Shown here: positions 34,469-46,314 of the stretch, one piece after another
Layout of the letters: the number at the start of each line of letters is the position of its first letter
How positions within the stretch are numbered: position 1 is the stretch's first letter
Source of the DNA: Filosporella fistucella
Lineage: Eukaryota > Ascomycota > Leotiomycetes > Helotiales
NCBI GenBank assembly: GCA_030077755.1
Contig: JAQJZZ010000004.1
Span: 1,922,001 to 1,986,000, forward strand
Length of the DNA: 64,000 bases
Direction of reading: 5' to 3'
Program-made: the position numbers and the translations under genes
The notes under the pieces: generated by a model
What the model saw: only the letters and a program-made list of their open reading frames with translations
What the model was told of the DNA's origin: nothing
Databases searched by the model: none

Positions 34469-34732
34469 TCATCGGAAGAAAGGAACAATAATATCATTAA
34501 AGAACAGAACCAAAGACTTCCACAACTCCATAAGCCAAAGCACAAATGGTACAATAACAACCAAATTGAACAACTTGTCATAATCAAACGGATAATTCCT
34601 CGAAAACTCATCTTTCCTCTCATAATACACGCTCTTCCACCTCGCAACTGGCGGCGGCTCAAGCGGCTCTTCACCAGTCACGCCATGGTCATCATGAACA
34701 TGGTCCCCACTATCTTCGCGATCAGGAGTCAT
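34469..34732 (-). CDS. Possible small membrane protein or decayed exon, 87 aa
   Basis: A continuous frame from ATG 34732 to the stop at 34469. The N-terminal half is acidic and hydrophilic. The C-terminal half carries a hydrophobic stretch (FNLVVIVPFVLWLMELWKSLVLFF) that could span a membrane. It begins only 18 bases beyond the stop of the luciferase-domain relic, on the same strand, so it might be a leftover of that transcript. No family recognised and no supporting splice signals. Treat as hypothetical. Confidence 0.3.
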   Translation of the reverse strand: MTPDREDSGDHVHDDHGVTGEEPLEPPPVARWKSVYYERKDEFSRNYPFDYDKLFNLVVIVPFVLWLMELWKSLVLFFNDIIVPFFR

Positions 34733-34750
34733 ACAAGCTTTCTCACTGTC

Positions 34751-35610
34751 CTAACCGGGAGAGAACCAGATATTCGCTCGAAGTATGATGTGCACTGTCT
34801 GGAATTCTTTGGCGTTGCGAGGTGCGTAGATGAACATCCAGTATTCGGGCACGGGTGGGCGGTCGGGTCTTGCATCTGTGGCGCGACGTTTCCAGAGTTC
34901 TGGTTCTGAGTTGCTTCTGAGTGTGCTGACAAAATTACTGGAGGGGTATAGGGGCACTTACTATGACTGAAGCGACAGTACCAATTTCCTCTTGCGAGCG
35001 GATGACGTTCTCTCCATTTTCCCTCAATGACAGTGGCACAATCTTCGGGGTGTAGTATCATATGCATGCTACCGTCCATTTTATGAGGATACGCTATCTC
35101 GTAGCCAAATCTATGGATTATAGGTTCAGCCTTTGTCCAGTTCGTGCGTTTGGCGAATAGGGCTGTGGTAGTGCCTTCAAGGAAGGAATCGCGGACTTCT
35201 AGTCGTGTTGGGCGGTCTGCTGCTTCATACTGTACGAGCCTAATCAATTCATAAAATGTAAAAAAAGACATCCTTTAGCTCATTTGTCTTCGCGGAGCTA
35301 AACCTCGAGCGACTGGAATTGGTCCTTCTTGGGTACCGAGAGTTGTAGGGTCGAGCTTTCTACGGTACGGATGTATGGTAGGTGGGATAAGAGGTGGGTC
35401 GAAGACATTTCTCAAGCCGCCGTAGAGCAACAGACGGTTGACGCGAAGAAATCTGGAAAATGTTGGAGGTGCCCCAGCTCTTCCCAAGTCGAGATATGCT
35501 TGATACTTCTTAGCGACCCAGGCATAGGCGTTTATCAAGACAAAGACCTGATAGAGCCAGTGAAGGGCGCGAAACAGGGCAAGTGCAAAAAAAGCAAATG
35601 GAACACTGTC
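34751..35610 (-). pseudogene. Luciferase-domain family protein, decayed copy
   Basis: Recognisable family segments in order on the minus strand: a hydrophobic N-terminal region (PFAFFALALFRALHWLYQVFVL), KYQAYLDLGRAGAPPTF, VARGLAPRRQM, FLEGTTTALFAKRTNW, EIAYPHKMDGSMHMILHPED and KWRERHPLARGN, and finally EYWMFIYAPRNAKEFQ. The conserved PHxxDGSxH and YAPRN elements point to the fungal luciferase-like domain (PF17648 type), whose function is not settled. A TAA at 35275-35277 interrupts the frame right after RRQMS, and the last segment sits in another frame than HPLARGN. A weak GTACTG donor could bridge the second break, but not the stop. No clear start codon was found at the 5' end. I read it as a relic; a sequencing or assembly error cannot be excluded. 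Confidence 0.65.
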
Positions 35611-36181
35611 TCGAAAGAGTTCGAAAAGACATATTTGAGGGTTTCATTAAAATGAATTCCGAAGATTTCCGAAGCGCCAAGTTGAAATGCTGCACAAGAA
35701 CCAGCGCTAAATCAGTTTGTATCGATGATGTAGAGGTCAGGGCAAATGCTAGAGACAAGGAGTCTCGGTCATGCCGTCTTCTTCTCAATCAACATTCTTG
35801 ATGAAGGCAAACTGAAGCTGATGAGAGGCTGACGATGTTGATATACCCATGTCTTGATAAAGGAATCCTTGCAATGCAGGTAAAACTGAGGGTCAGAAAG
35901 CAAACCGATTGCCGCCGTATCGGAAACCAAAATGAATGTCACATGACTGACTGCATCTGACTCGGCCGTTGATGAATGTTCGCAACAACAAAGATCAAGA
36001 AATAATCATCAAATTCACTAGCGCGATGTGAGTTTAAACTCGCTGAGGTTAAAGTAACTTGACTTACGAGGAAATGCCAACGACAGACTAAGAGTAGTCT
36101 GTTTTGAAATCATGGTAGAAAGTGTCAACCACGCTGGAAATTTCTGCGGATTGCTTCGGAGTGCAAGTCAAGTAGAAATTG
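35611..36181. other. Intergenic
   Basis: 570 bases between the luciferase-domain relic and the 3' end of the 1421-aa gene, both on the minus strand. No supported gene. Confidence 0.4.
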
Positions 36182-39100
36182 TTACACAATACTACCAGTG
36201 CCTGAGTTGGTCGTCGCCATGGAAGACTTGCTTGAAGCTACCTTTCTAGACTTTAGTTGCTTTAGCTTGATCACACGTTCCCTCCCTGTATTCCATGCAG
36301 CCCTGAGTGATTCTCTTCCTTTCTTTACTGTCAAGATTTTGAACAAACTCCGTATCGTAGCAAGAATTTTTTGAGCGCTCACAAGGGCAATCACGGTAAG
36401 CGTAAGGCCCGTTGCTGCACATATGACCATCCTTACCACTACTGTATGAGATGGCGGGTTTGACATGCTGAAAATACTGGTAGCAAACCCAAGAGGAAGA
36501 AAGACCACAGTGGCATATGTGAAGTATCGAATATTCTCATTCCTGAGAAGGCCAAGATCGTTCCTAATTCGTTCTTGTGTCATGGCAATGGATATCCTCA
36601 GATTTTTGACTGCAGTCTGATGAGTTCGGAGTGATCTAATCGTCCGTCTACTGACAACAAGCACATTATTTATGGTGCCTCTATACTTACGTTCATCGTT
36701 CTTGGTCCACCTAGGTTGTTCATTCCGTCGATCTCTCTCTCGGGTTTCCCAGTCGGATATTTGATCCATTAATATATTGAAATCACCGTCCAAGTTTTCC
36801 AATATCAAACCATACGCCTCCCATTCGAGTGCCATCTTGAAATATTTTTCACTTTTTAGCTTCGCAGGAGCCAGTTCAGTTCCCCCTTGCCGTATCTTGC
36901 TCTTAACCAAATCAACAATCTCTTTTGTGCTGGTATCGATCATGGAAATGATGCGATTGAACAGCATGATCTCCAGGACCTTACGTTGTTGCCAACTTGA
37001 ATCTTTGTGCTTCCGAAAAGCGTTGACTCCCATAATCTCAAGAGGTTCCGTTGATATCCCGGGAGGCTGGTGTGGGGTGTATTCAATGCAATAACATGTC
37101 CAAAATCTATCACAAAAGTCTCCAATGAATCTAAAGCCGAGGGACGCTCGCGCAAACTTTCGGTTTCCCAAGGGCGGAAGGTTGACATAGTTAGACTGAA
37201 TGATAAAGCCGTCCCCAAGTTCTGTTTGGTCATGCTCATTATAGGCGAGCTGCAGATAGGAGATGTTAAACTCGGTTCTCCACATATTTTGTGATCTTAC
37301 TGCCTCGTCGATAAATTGGGGTTCGCAGCTTGCATAATTGTCGAAAAACAAAGATATAGACTCTTCTTCCTGTTGGGAGGTAGTGAGGAAGCACGCCAAA
37401 GCGGAATCGTAAGTTGGATGTGGCAGCCATATCAATCGCTTCTTCGCACTGTCAGACATTCTGGGCTTCGAAAGGGTCAGCCAAATCTTTCCGATGCCCT
37501 CAACCAACTTGATTCGCTCATCAATCTTCTTCTCAGCAAAAACGGTTTTCTTCGCGACATCTAGAAGCTGATATCGATCAAGGACATTGGTGCAGGGAAA
37601 GAAGTATTTTTTCATAACCTGCCAAGTCAGGTAGCCTCTCGAATTGTACCTCCAACCACTTTTCTGGTGTTGCTGGATTGCCCGCGTCAAGACCCCTCCA
37701 ATTTTCTGGTTATAAGCCTCATAAAGCAGTTCGTCTAACGAATCATACGTAGTTTTCTTTAGTGAAATCGGCAGCTCAAGGAACGTTGGGAAGTTATAGA
37801 GCCATTCTTCAGGAACGTCTACTACATTGCGAGTATCGATGACGTCGTTGAAGGGCATGATACCCTTCATCAAAACCGTGTCTTCTTGTCGTTGGATATC
37901 CTCACTGTGCAGACTACGCGTTCGAAAAGTCGTTCTGGGCGGAAATAGCGCTTCCGAGAAATCTGCGGGAGAATCTGCGAAATATTGCATTGAAGAACCC
38001 AAATTCCTGTCTGGGTACAAGGTATTATGAGCGCTGGACCTTGTACGACTGTTGGACCAGTCTCCATAATGCCATAAAACATATGGTACTTCGAAAGTAG
38101 CATGGAAGTAAAAGCCTCTAAAGTTCTCTTTCTCGAAGAGATTTTCCCCGCCCATACATTCGCCAATTTGGCCAGGAAACAGCCCGCTTTTCATCATGCT
38201 CTCACACAGAGTGTTTTTTGCCCGATGAAAACTGTCCTCCAGTAATAGACTGCTGATTGGGTATCCATTCTGAGCCATGATCATTGCTAGTGCATGCCGA
38301 AGGGGATTTTCCCAAACAGAAGCTTGATTTATTCCAAGAAACTTCTGATATAGAATAGTATTTTCCCATGTCCTAGTGTCAAGGGAAAGCATCTGGCCAG
38401 CTAGTTCGTAGAACAGGACAGTGTCTCGGGAGTGAAACAAAAATCGAGTTTCACGAGCAGATCGAGTAAGTGCCAACATGCGTTGCTTTGAATGTTCATT
38501 CTCCGTCGTAAATCGGTTGATTATTTCACGTTGAACTTTGTCAGGATGGTACCGGTGAAAGAAAATCGGTGAAATCGTCTCTTCGGATTGTCCTTCTTCT
38601 TCAGATTCCATGAGCTTGCGTTCCCATGTCACCATTATGCTGAGCGCCTTCAGAGCATTCCACACCCAGACATGATCATCCAGTCGAAATGCATCGAAAT
38701 TGGAGGTGCTCGAGTGTGGCCATACAAAAGAATTCCGCTTATCTTCCCTCCCCAGATGGTCAATCCAAGATGATCCCGAAAAGGAGCCCCCATGAGCATC
38801 GCCTTTGATGAGGCCCAAAACGAAAATTCTACTTTCTACGTCATCAAATTCTTTGTAAAATTCAAACGCTTTCAAAATTTGTTGTGGGGTATCCGATGGT
38901 CGGTCATGATCTAGATGAGGGGATTCAGGGATGAGGCTCCCGCTAGGCCAGTAATTGGCCCTGAAACGGCCGTCTATTATCACGCAACGCTTGAAAACCC
39001 ATCTCAGGTGGCTTCTGCATGTGTCTCTAATTCGGTTTCTTTGGCGTCTGAGGGGATTATCGAGTGATGCCTGTAGCCCAACCTGAATTCGCAGGTGCTT

Positions 39101-40539
39101 CGCAATCTCAATGAGAAACTTGAACGCGAAGCTTTTCATTTCTTAGTATCGCTTCACTATTTATACGGCTCACTTACTGGCTCGCAGATGTGCTGACCCT
39201 ATGCCCTGACACATCTCCACATGTGAAAGCAATGGTCGCGTCCTCATGAGACGTCTCCGAATCTTGGGCTGCGTTGTACTCCCACACGGGAGAGGATGTT
39301 GTAGGAATAGCACAAACGGACATTATGTGCTCAAGGTTCCTCCTCACCCAAAAGTCCAAGCCCAAGTTAATCGTAGCCCGCTCGCGGCTCTCAAGCAGTA
39401 TGCGATCAACATCCACTTCGTTTGCTGTGATCATTAAACCCCTCCAGTTTGTAATCTGGGATGACAACAACACGAGTTTGTACGCTGTAGTGATTTCCAT
39501 CGAGGATCCGGGAAGCAAGCTCCTTTTAGACTCTGTGACCTCAGCCCATTTTCTGGCTTCTCCATCTATGAAAATCCCTACGATGACGCCAACTGCTTCT
39601 GGTTGAGGGACTAATGGATAGTCTAATTTGAAGACACCAGAACCAGTGGGAGATTTCCCAAGTTGGTGTACCTTGTCCTCGGTCGAAGTAAGTTGTTGCA
39701 GTTTGTGGACTTCAACTAAGCCATACCCGTGTGGACCGTGACTTGTCGTGTAGCTGCGATTTGGATTATCGACATTGGTTGTATCAGCCTCTTCGTTGAA
39801 CGAATATTCAGGGTCAACGAAGTCGAGGTCTCGAATTAGGAATTCCGAGTCAAATTTGAGTCCGAACTCGCGTGTATGCTTATCAACATTGCGTAAGACA
39901 GTCTTCTGGATAAGAATTCCCCTGTGAACGAGCCATTGAATTTTGAGTTCATATCCATCGCCGGCGCAGTTTATTGTCGGCCATTGGTCCCTTAGGAAGG
40001 AAACGGATGTGGGTAATACGGGAGTGGTCCCAGGTTCAACTGCATAGACATAGCTTCCAAAACCACGACATGTGTGCATATGCAAGCGAAATTGTGTCGC
40101 CCTGGACGAGACATGAAAAGGCTCCTCCATATCTGCTCGCTCGACAACAAACATCGAGGACTTCCCTACCCCAAGATATTTACTCAGTTGCATGAGTTGC
40201 CCCTTTTCTGTGACAGTTGCAGTAGTTCCATTGTCACCAAATGAGAAAAATGTGTATGGTTTGTTGACAGCTTTTTGAGCACAAGAAGATGTCTCATCAT
40301 CTAGAGGTTGATATGGGCGTGGAATATCCGTCAATTTCCCTGTTTAGTTAGTACGACGATTTTGAGCAACTTCTTCCAGACTCACTTTTCAAACAGCGTT
40401 CAAAGTCGCCATCAAAGGGAATGTCACCGGGGATATAACATCGACGAAAAGCGACATCACTAGCGTCATCGCTGGGAGCTGTTACATTTGACTCCCTGTG
40501 TGAGACTTGGTTAGGAACCACACTAGCTAGAGTGTCCAT
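36182..40539 (-). CDS. Large fungal protein of unknown function with CorA-like C-terminal membrane pair, 1421 aa
   Basis: Exons 40386-40539, 39178-40339 and 36182-39131, with two 46-bp introns, give 1421 residues. The second splice (AGCCA|GTAAGT...AAAAG|C) joins SASH to FAFKFLIEI. I do not recognise the first 1200 residues: an N-terminal part (about 70-330) rich in beta-like segments (FFSFGDNGTTATVTEKGQL, FVVERADMEEPFHV) and a middle part with WxxN/GYxTWQ-type segments somewhat reminiscent of helical-toroid carbohydrate enzymes, not enough to assign. The end is clearer: a long helix rich in Arg/Glu (about 1262-1305), then two membrane helices (about 1308-1328, FTYATVVFLPLGFATSIFSM; and 1335-1358) and a basic tail. 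That arrangement matches CorA-type Mg2+ channel pores, but the GMN selectivity motif is replaced by SMS. Confidence 0.75.
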
Positions 40540-42518
40540 TGGACTTCTGGCTCATGGCAAAATGCTATCTTGATCACTCTGGAATTGACTTTATGAAGCC
40601 CTACTCGCGTCAACTTAAAGGTAATTCGATTAGAACACGAATTGAGCTATGTATATAGGGTTGCAGTTACACGAAGCTTGCAATCAGCAAACTGTGGAGG
40701 CTGGTAACACAAAGTAGACAATGCATGCGATGGACGGATGGATAAATGGGCATGTAGCCGATCCAAACCAATCATGTGTCCAACACCTGGCCCCCAACTT
40801 TACTTGACAAATATAGATTTGAAGCCCTGTAGATCCAACGATAAGGATAGAGCTGAACGAGACGAATGTTCATTCGAAGCCAGCGCTTATCTGTTGCCCA
40901 GTTTGAGATAGGTGGCCTGATGGCTTGTCGGACCTTCATGCAAAGGAACTGCATCCCTGAGCATCGCATATTTAATACGAAGCAACGGCATATGGTGATA
41001 GGTAGCTCGGACGAGAGCCGCAGAAACTTCAATTTATCGCTCGGGCTTTGAAGCGACAGCGTGGACGTGATTATGTAAAGAAGCAGAAGTCTCCCCGCAT
41101 TGTTTCCATCGTGATAAATGCTCTGGCACTACTGGCAATTAATGGAAGAGATAGGATAGAGTTGAGGGTGTTGATGGTGAAGTGAGGTAGGGCGTTGGGA
41201 GGCTTGAGGTTTGAAACTTGTACCCAGTCGCAATTACCTTCCTTGGTAAACCATCAGAGGGTCACCTGACAAGCTGAGTTTGTAGATGAATTACACGATA
41301 TGTTAAAGTATACTAGTATCACTGTCTTTTTAAGTCAACTTGTGAAGCAAAAAGGGAGATTCAGCGAGTCAATGGGACAATCAATTTCCAAATGGCAGGG
41401 AAATGTCATAGTGTCAGGTGACTACTACCTTGACCACCATCGATCCATAGAGACATGCAGCGGGGAATGTAGTTTTGCAGAATAGCAGAGCGACTTTGAA
41501 TCGAAATTTCGCTTATAAATGGAAGCAGACTAGGGCATTTTTCCTTAAGTTATTCAGATTGATTAGAGAAACAAATCATGTGACATATTCCCCTAATGCT
41601 ATTAGTAGGTATATAATTCTCGACTCTGGCAATAAGCTCTTTCCTGCTCAGCGTTATAGAATTTTTAGAATTATCATGGTATTCAATGCCATATTTGCTC
41701 TCAAGGTCGTCATCACTTATTAGTTCGGATTGCTAAAAGAAATCTAAAGACGAATTCTGGCACATCTAACGATTTTATCAAAGATTAGAAGTCTGTAATG
41801 CAACGGAAATGTCAAATATGTCATTGCTAACTGAGCGCGTTATCGAATCACTCTGAGCTTGCATGGACTCATTCGACCAAAACTATAATTAATTTTCATT
41901 GTCAATAATTCTGTCCGGAATGCAGCCATCTGTGTAAGATTGAGCTGTAGGTAGAAGTGTTTCAGTTCAGAACTTGTGGAAAATTGTCTTAGTTTTCACC
42001 GAATGAGCAAAAAGAAAAGGAAGAGGAAGGGGAAGGGGAAGGGGAAGGGAAGGACAAAAAACAAAACAACGCATATAGGTAGAGTAATAGAACCTTTAAA
42101 TATAACGAACTTTATATTTGGTTCTAAAGGATTAATACTCACTAGATCAAAGCTCTCCAACTTTCCAAAAGCGCTATCACGTGTGTATCCTTTGGCGACA
42201 TCTTAAGTAGGTATGCATCGACCACCTTCCCGAAACATAACAACAATTGTCGATCATAGTCCCTTATCTAAGCCATTAGCTGTTCACCTGCCTCTACTTC
42301 TGCTTATCTATAGGTATCTCAATGACATCTTTATGTGAAGGTAAGTGCCGGTAATTATCATGGTTAATTTTAACCCGGCTATAAATGTACCCCGCGAATA
42401 TAGAGAAGTGTAATGACAAGGATCGACACTCATCCCACTTATTAATGTATTTAAGGATTGAAATTGGCATGATATCTTCCTCAGTTTTATGATTTCAAAT
42501 TAGTCAACCATCTTGAAA
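40540..42518. other. Gene-poor AT-rich stretch
   Basis: About 2 kb without a supported gene. It holds a purine tract at 42012-42052 and AT-rich sequence thereafter. The last 100 bases are the promoter of the isochorismatase-family gene. Confidence 0.45.
42012..42052 (+). repeat. Purine-rich GGGGAA simple repeat
   Basis: A run of aaggggaaggggaaggggaa units embedded in an A/G-only tract of about 40 bases; low-complexity, not coding. Confidence 0.75.
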
Positions 42519-43830
42519 ATGCGTCTCGTCCATTTTACTCAAGTGCTTATCGGAGCAGCTGCAATTTCCAAAGCACAGTTCACGGGAATAACATCTACAG
42601 CAATTGTGGGAGGTTTATCAAGCAACTCATCCATACTTGGAAATTATTATAATTAGTAAAGATGCGAATATTTTGGAGAGGCAGAGAAACGCTGACTTGA
42701 TCAAGCTGGATAAGAACTGCGAGTGGGTTATGGGATTTGACACGATCCGCAAGAGAACCTGCCCCCTCGATATATGCAATCCCTTGCAATGGGGCGAGAA
42801 AAACAATAACAATTGAAGCATCTCGATCAGCTTTGGTGATTATTGATATGCAGAGTGAGTGGAGATGACTGGAGCACTGGCAGGCACTGATCACTTCAGA
42901 TTTCTTCCTCCATCCCGGACTTAGCCCAAAAGCGACCGCTGGTCGAGGCATTGTTAACGCCACTGTAAACATGATACAAGGTTTCCGAAAGGCTGGAATG
43001 AAAGTACTATGGACGAATGTAAGAGCATTCAAACTCGTTACTCAGAGAGTAATTTTGACTGGTAATAGTGGGGAGTTGATAATTTCGATCTTTTAACAAT
43101 CCCACCCGCGTTTCTAGACGGCTTCTCAAGCAATCATTCCTCTACAAGTAATCTATCCACACTTGACAAGAATTGTTTTACTGATGAACAAAGCGACGTT
43201 TGGCTCGGACATGGGCATTGTCCCTGGAACCAACATTTCAGCTGGCCAAAAGTTGATGCGGGGTTCTTGGAATGCTCGGCCATATGGGCCACTATATGAC
43301 TTACAAATGGAGGGAGTGGCAAGCGGGACAGATTTGTATTTCCATAAGAGTATGTTGAGATCTGATTAGGAATATAAATTGACGAGAATAGATCGGCTTT
43401 CTGGACTTTGGGGAGCCCAGACCCCGCTTGGACTCTGGTTACAAGAAAACGAGATCACAACACTTTTCTTTGGAGGTGTTAATGCGGACCAATGTGTGGT
43501 ATGAAATTCTCTTGCAGTAGTATGACTTCCACTTCAGACACTGATTTTGTATAGTGGGGTACATTTCTAGACGCGTATTATAAAGGCTTTGATGTCGTTT
43601 ATGTCGAGGACATTTCAGCAACTACGAGTCCATACTAGTAAGCTTAGACCCATCTTTCTACGGATGTACCCACTCAACCCAAATAGTGCAACTCAAATGG
43701 TTACCTATAATGCCAATTGTAAGTCTCTACCACGCTTCAGTCTTCCTGGCATCACATTGACAATTCTGAAGTGGATGGGTTTCTATCCAACTCGACTCAG
43801 ATTCTTCCGGCCATCGTCTCAGCTTCTTAG
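42519..43830 (+). CDS. Secreted isochorismatase-family hydrolase, nine exons, 306 aa
   Basis: Exons 42519-42655, 42706-42854, 42900-43018, 43069-43147, 43194-43349, 43392-43498, 43555-43637, 43687-43718 and 43772-43830; eight introns of 42-56 bp, all GT-AG and phase-consistent. Residues 1-20 are a signal peptide (MRLVHFTQVLIGAAAISKAQ). The isochorismatase fold shows catalytic Asp93 in ALVIIDMQNFFLHP, GWNARPYGPL-like text (RGSWNARPYGPLYD) and nucleophile Cys248 in FFGGVNADQCVWGTFLDAYYKGFD, followed by DISATTSPYYATQMV and LDGFLSNSTQIL. Cysteine hydrolases of this family act on isochorismate, nicotinamide and other amides; an extracellular member could process small metabolites. Substrate not deducible. 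No exon is long enough to be noticed on its own. Confidence 0.88.
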
Positions 43831-44613
43831 CAGCTGTACTGACATGTACATATATCCCAACGAATTCACTAATGTTCCTTCACCCGGAGAAGAATGGTAA
43901 ATGAAGTGACATAGACAGGTGTGATCCCTAGAGTAGCGTTTCTAGCTGATGAATTTGGGTAGGCAAGAGACAGATAGTTTGGATGCAAGCCATAAAGGAT
44001 ATGAACATACAAAATATCTAATCTCTTGGCATATCTCAACCACATTAAAATTTCCCGTACTCAAATCTTTCATCATGCTTTAACTATTCAAATGCCAATA
44101 CATGTAATTTTCTGAAATCATTGTCGTGACAATCCCTTTTTCGTATTATGGTTACTTTTTAAGATATTTCGCAAGATAGAACAAACAAGGATGTATCCAA
44201 ATAATAGTCCCTTACTAACTTCCTTCCCATTGACTAAGAGTATATAGCGACTTCCATATCACCCCGCTATGTCAGTATTGATCACATGAGTTATCACATG
44301 ACTGTTGGTAGTGCCTTGCTAAGCGAAGCAGCCTACATCGTGCAGCTGAAGTTCTCAGCACTTCAGCTGCTGTTTATATCACTCCCACCCTCTTTCACCA
44401 CCGCCCCTGAATCAGATACCACCCCCCTTTTCATCGGATCGCCAGGCGAGGCGAAGTATTCGTCAATAGGTATTGTTTTGGCCGAAGAAGAAAACCCAAG
44501 TAAGGATCAAATTCATTGTACCACCACCATACCACCTCATTTGATACAGTTGCTAATCAAAACGCTAGACATTGCAAACCCGTTATTCATTTTGCCTGTA
44601 TAACGTCCTCATA
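43831..44613. other. Intergenic, promoter and leader of SPT10-like gene
   Basis: About 780 bases. A frame at 44286-44603 looks like leader sequence rather than protein. No supported gene. Confidence 0.45.
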
Positions 44614-46314
44614 ATGCCTGCCATGCTAGACGACCCCTCAAGCCCCACCATTTACCGCACCTCAGGTTCAGCGCCTTTCCCAAACCCCCACGATCCACAA
44701 CCTACCCTACCTGTCGAAGTATATCCTCGGCAAGTCACTTTACGAGACAGAGTCACAACAGCCACAATTGTCCCATTCTCCTCCCAGCATCAAGTCCCGC
44801 AAACGCTCCTCACCTACCTGAGTGATCAACTCAATAAAGAAATCGAAAATGGCGATACATACCCAATGATTGATACAATGCCGGTGGAAAAGTTTGCTGC
44901 ATATTGGTTCCAAAACTTTGGTGCTGTTATGTTGATGGGCAATATTGACTCGGCAGACGATCTTCTTGAAGATAACGACTGGTCCAAAGTGTGCTTAGGA
45001 AGCTACTATATCAAACCAAATTACCCAGGCCGAAGCAGTCATGTCTGCAATGCTGGCTTCCTCGTTACCGACGCAGCACGAAACAAGGGTGTCGGACGTC
45101 TCATGGGAGAAAGCTACTTGGAATGGGCACCTAAGATTGGCTATACGTATTCCGTTTTCAACCTCGTCTACGAAACCAACGTCGCCTCTTGTCGGATCTG
45201 GGATGCCTTGGGATTCAAACGTATCGGACGAGTAAAGGGAGCTGGAAACTTGAAAAGCTATCCAGGGCAGTTGATTGATGCCATCATCTATGGCCGCGAT
45301 CTTGGGCCTGAAGGAGAGGATTTCGTGAGTGAAGAACGCTTCGATAAAATCAAATTTTACCTCAAGTACGGCAAGTATCCAGCAGGAGCTGATCGCGCCG
45401 AAAAAAGCAGGCTCCGCAGCGCAGCAACGCACTATAAATTGCTCCCTGATTCCGACAAGCTCATGCTTAAAGACAAAGAAGTCATCTCGGATCCGCAAAG
45501 GCAATATGAGATTGCGAGAACGGTACATGTCGGACAACATGGTGGTATCAACAAAACAACTGCTACGATTGCTGAAAAGTATCATTGGGTTCGAATCAAG
45601 GAAACCGTTAGTCTTGTCATTAGGAACTGTGCTCAATGTAAAGAGTTAGGCAAAGCCCCTGTCGTCCGCGCAGATGGTGTTATTCGCCCTGCTCCTCGCC
45701 TTAATCAACCTCAGAATCAAAACCAAGCTGCCAGCGCCGCTGGACGGGCCCTCACTATCGGACATCCTGATGATCCAGATCCCGCTTTCGCGAATGCAGG
45801 ACGTGGTTCTATCTCACCTCAAGTCTTGAATCGCTCGTTACCTCAGAATACAACGTCTCACCACCATTCTAAGCGTACCAGCCTTTCATCTCATCTTCAT
45901 CGTTCACAGTCTGCCTCTCAGTCTCAATCCCAATCTCATTCCCAAAGCAACAGTCCATCTGCACCTATAGCTCGCATGCATACATATCTCCCGCTGGATC
46001 CACAAATTATGTCTTCCCTATCTTATCCTCCGTCTCCATCACACGCTAACGACCCTTCGCATGACTTCAACGAACAAGACTCATTTCAAGCTATGCTGGC
46101 GCAGAATAGGGATGGAGAGGAAGGAGATGGCGACGGTGATTTAGACATGCTTATTCATCACGATAATGAGGAAGAAGTGGATGGCGAGGGTGAAGAGGAG
46201 GGTAGTATAGAGGACATGGACGTTCTAGGGGGTAATCACGACATTCTTCAGATGAGAGCAGAAGCTACAGCGAGGGCTCAGGAGGCTTTGAGAGTTGGCA
46301 GAGGAGGGGGATGA
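44614..46314 (+). CDS. SPT10: SPT10-like GNAT acetyltransferase with integrase-type HHCC zinc finger
   Basis: A single exon from ATG 44614 (MPAMLDD) to TGA 46312-46314, 566 residues. The GNAT domain spans about 40-235; its acetyl-CoA loop is R156-NKGVG-R (RxxGxG), after NAGFLVTDAA and before YETNVASCRIWDALGFKRIG. A zinc finger follows: H305-x3-H309-x29-C339-x2-C342 (HVGQHGG ... RNCAQCKE), the retroviral-integrase-type finger that in yeast Spt10 binds histone promoter UAS elements. In yeast Spt10 activates histone genes in the nucleus. The C-terminal 200 residues are Ser/Gln/His-rich and then acidic, fitting an activation region. The combination of both domains makes the assignment strong. Confidence 0.88.
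   Translation: MPAMLDDPSSPTIYRTSGSAPFPNPHDPQPTLPVEVYPRQVTLRDRVTTATIVPFSSQHQVPQTLLTYLSDQLNKEIENGDTYPMIDTMPVEKFAAYWFQNFGAVMLMGNIDSADDLLEDNDWSKVCLGSYYIKPNYPGRSSHVCNAGFLVTDAARNKGVGRLMGESYLEWAPKIGYTYSVFNLVYETNVASCRIWDALGFKRIGRVKGAGNLKSYPGQLIDAIIYGRDLGPEGEDFVSEERFDKIKFYLKYGKYPAGADRAEKSRLRSAATHYKLLPDSDKLMLKDKEVISDPQRQYEIARTVHVGQHGGINKTTATIAEKYHWVRIKETVSLVIRNCAQCKELGKAPVVRADGVIRPAPRLNQPQNQNQAASAAGRALTIGHPDDPDPAFANAGRGSISPQVLNRSLPQNTTSHHHSKRTSLSSHLHRSQSASQSQSQSHSQSNSPSAPIARMHTYLPLDPQIMSSLSYPPSPSHANDPSHDFNEQDSFQAMLAQNRDGEEGDGDGDLDMLIHHDNEEEVDGEGEEEGSIEDMDVLGGNHDILQMRAEATARAQEALRVGRGGG

Noticed and set aside
34271..34909. 212-codon open frame on the + strand
   Set aside because: It runs antisense to the luciferase-domain relic and the small membrane frame, is rich in Lys/Asn/Arg without any domain, and its 3' part mirrors the recognisable YAPRN exon.
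42595..43032. 145-codon minus-strand frame
   Set aside because: Antisense shadow of the isochorismatase-family exons 1-3.
44286..44603. 106-codon frame upstream of the SPT10-like gene
   Set aside because: No protein features, overlaps the next gene's leader, and its codon composition looks like untranslated leader.
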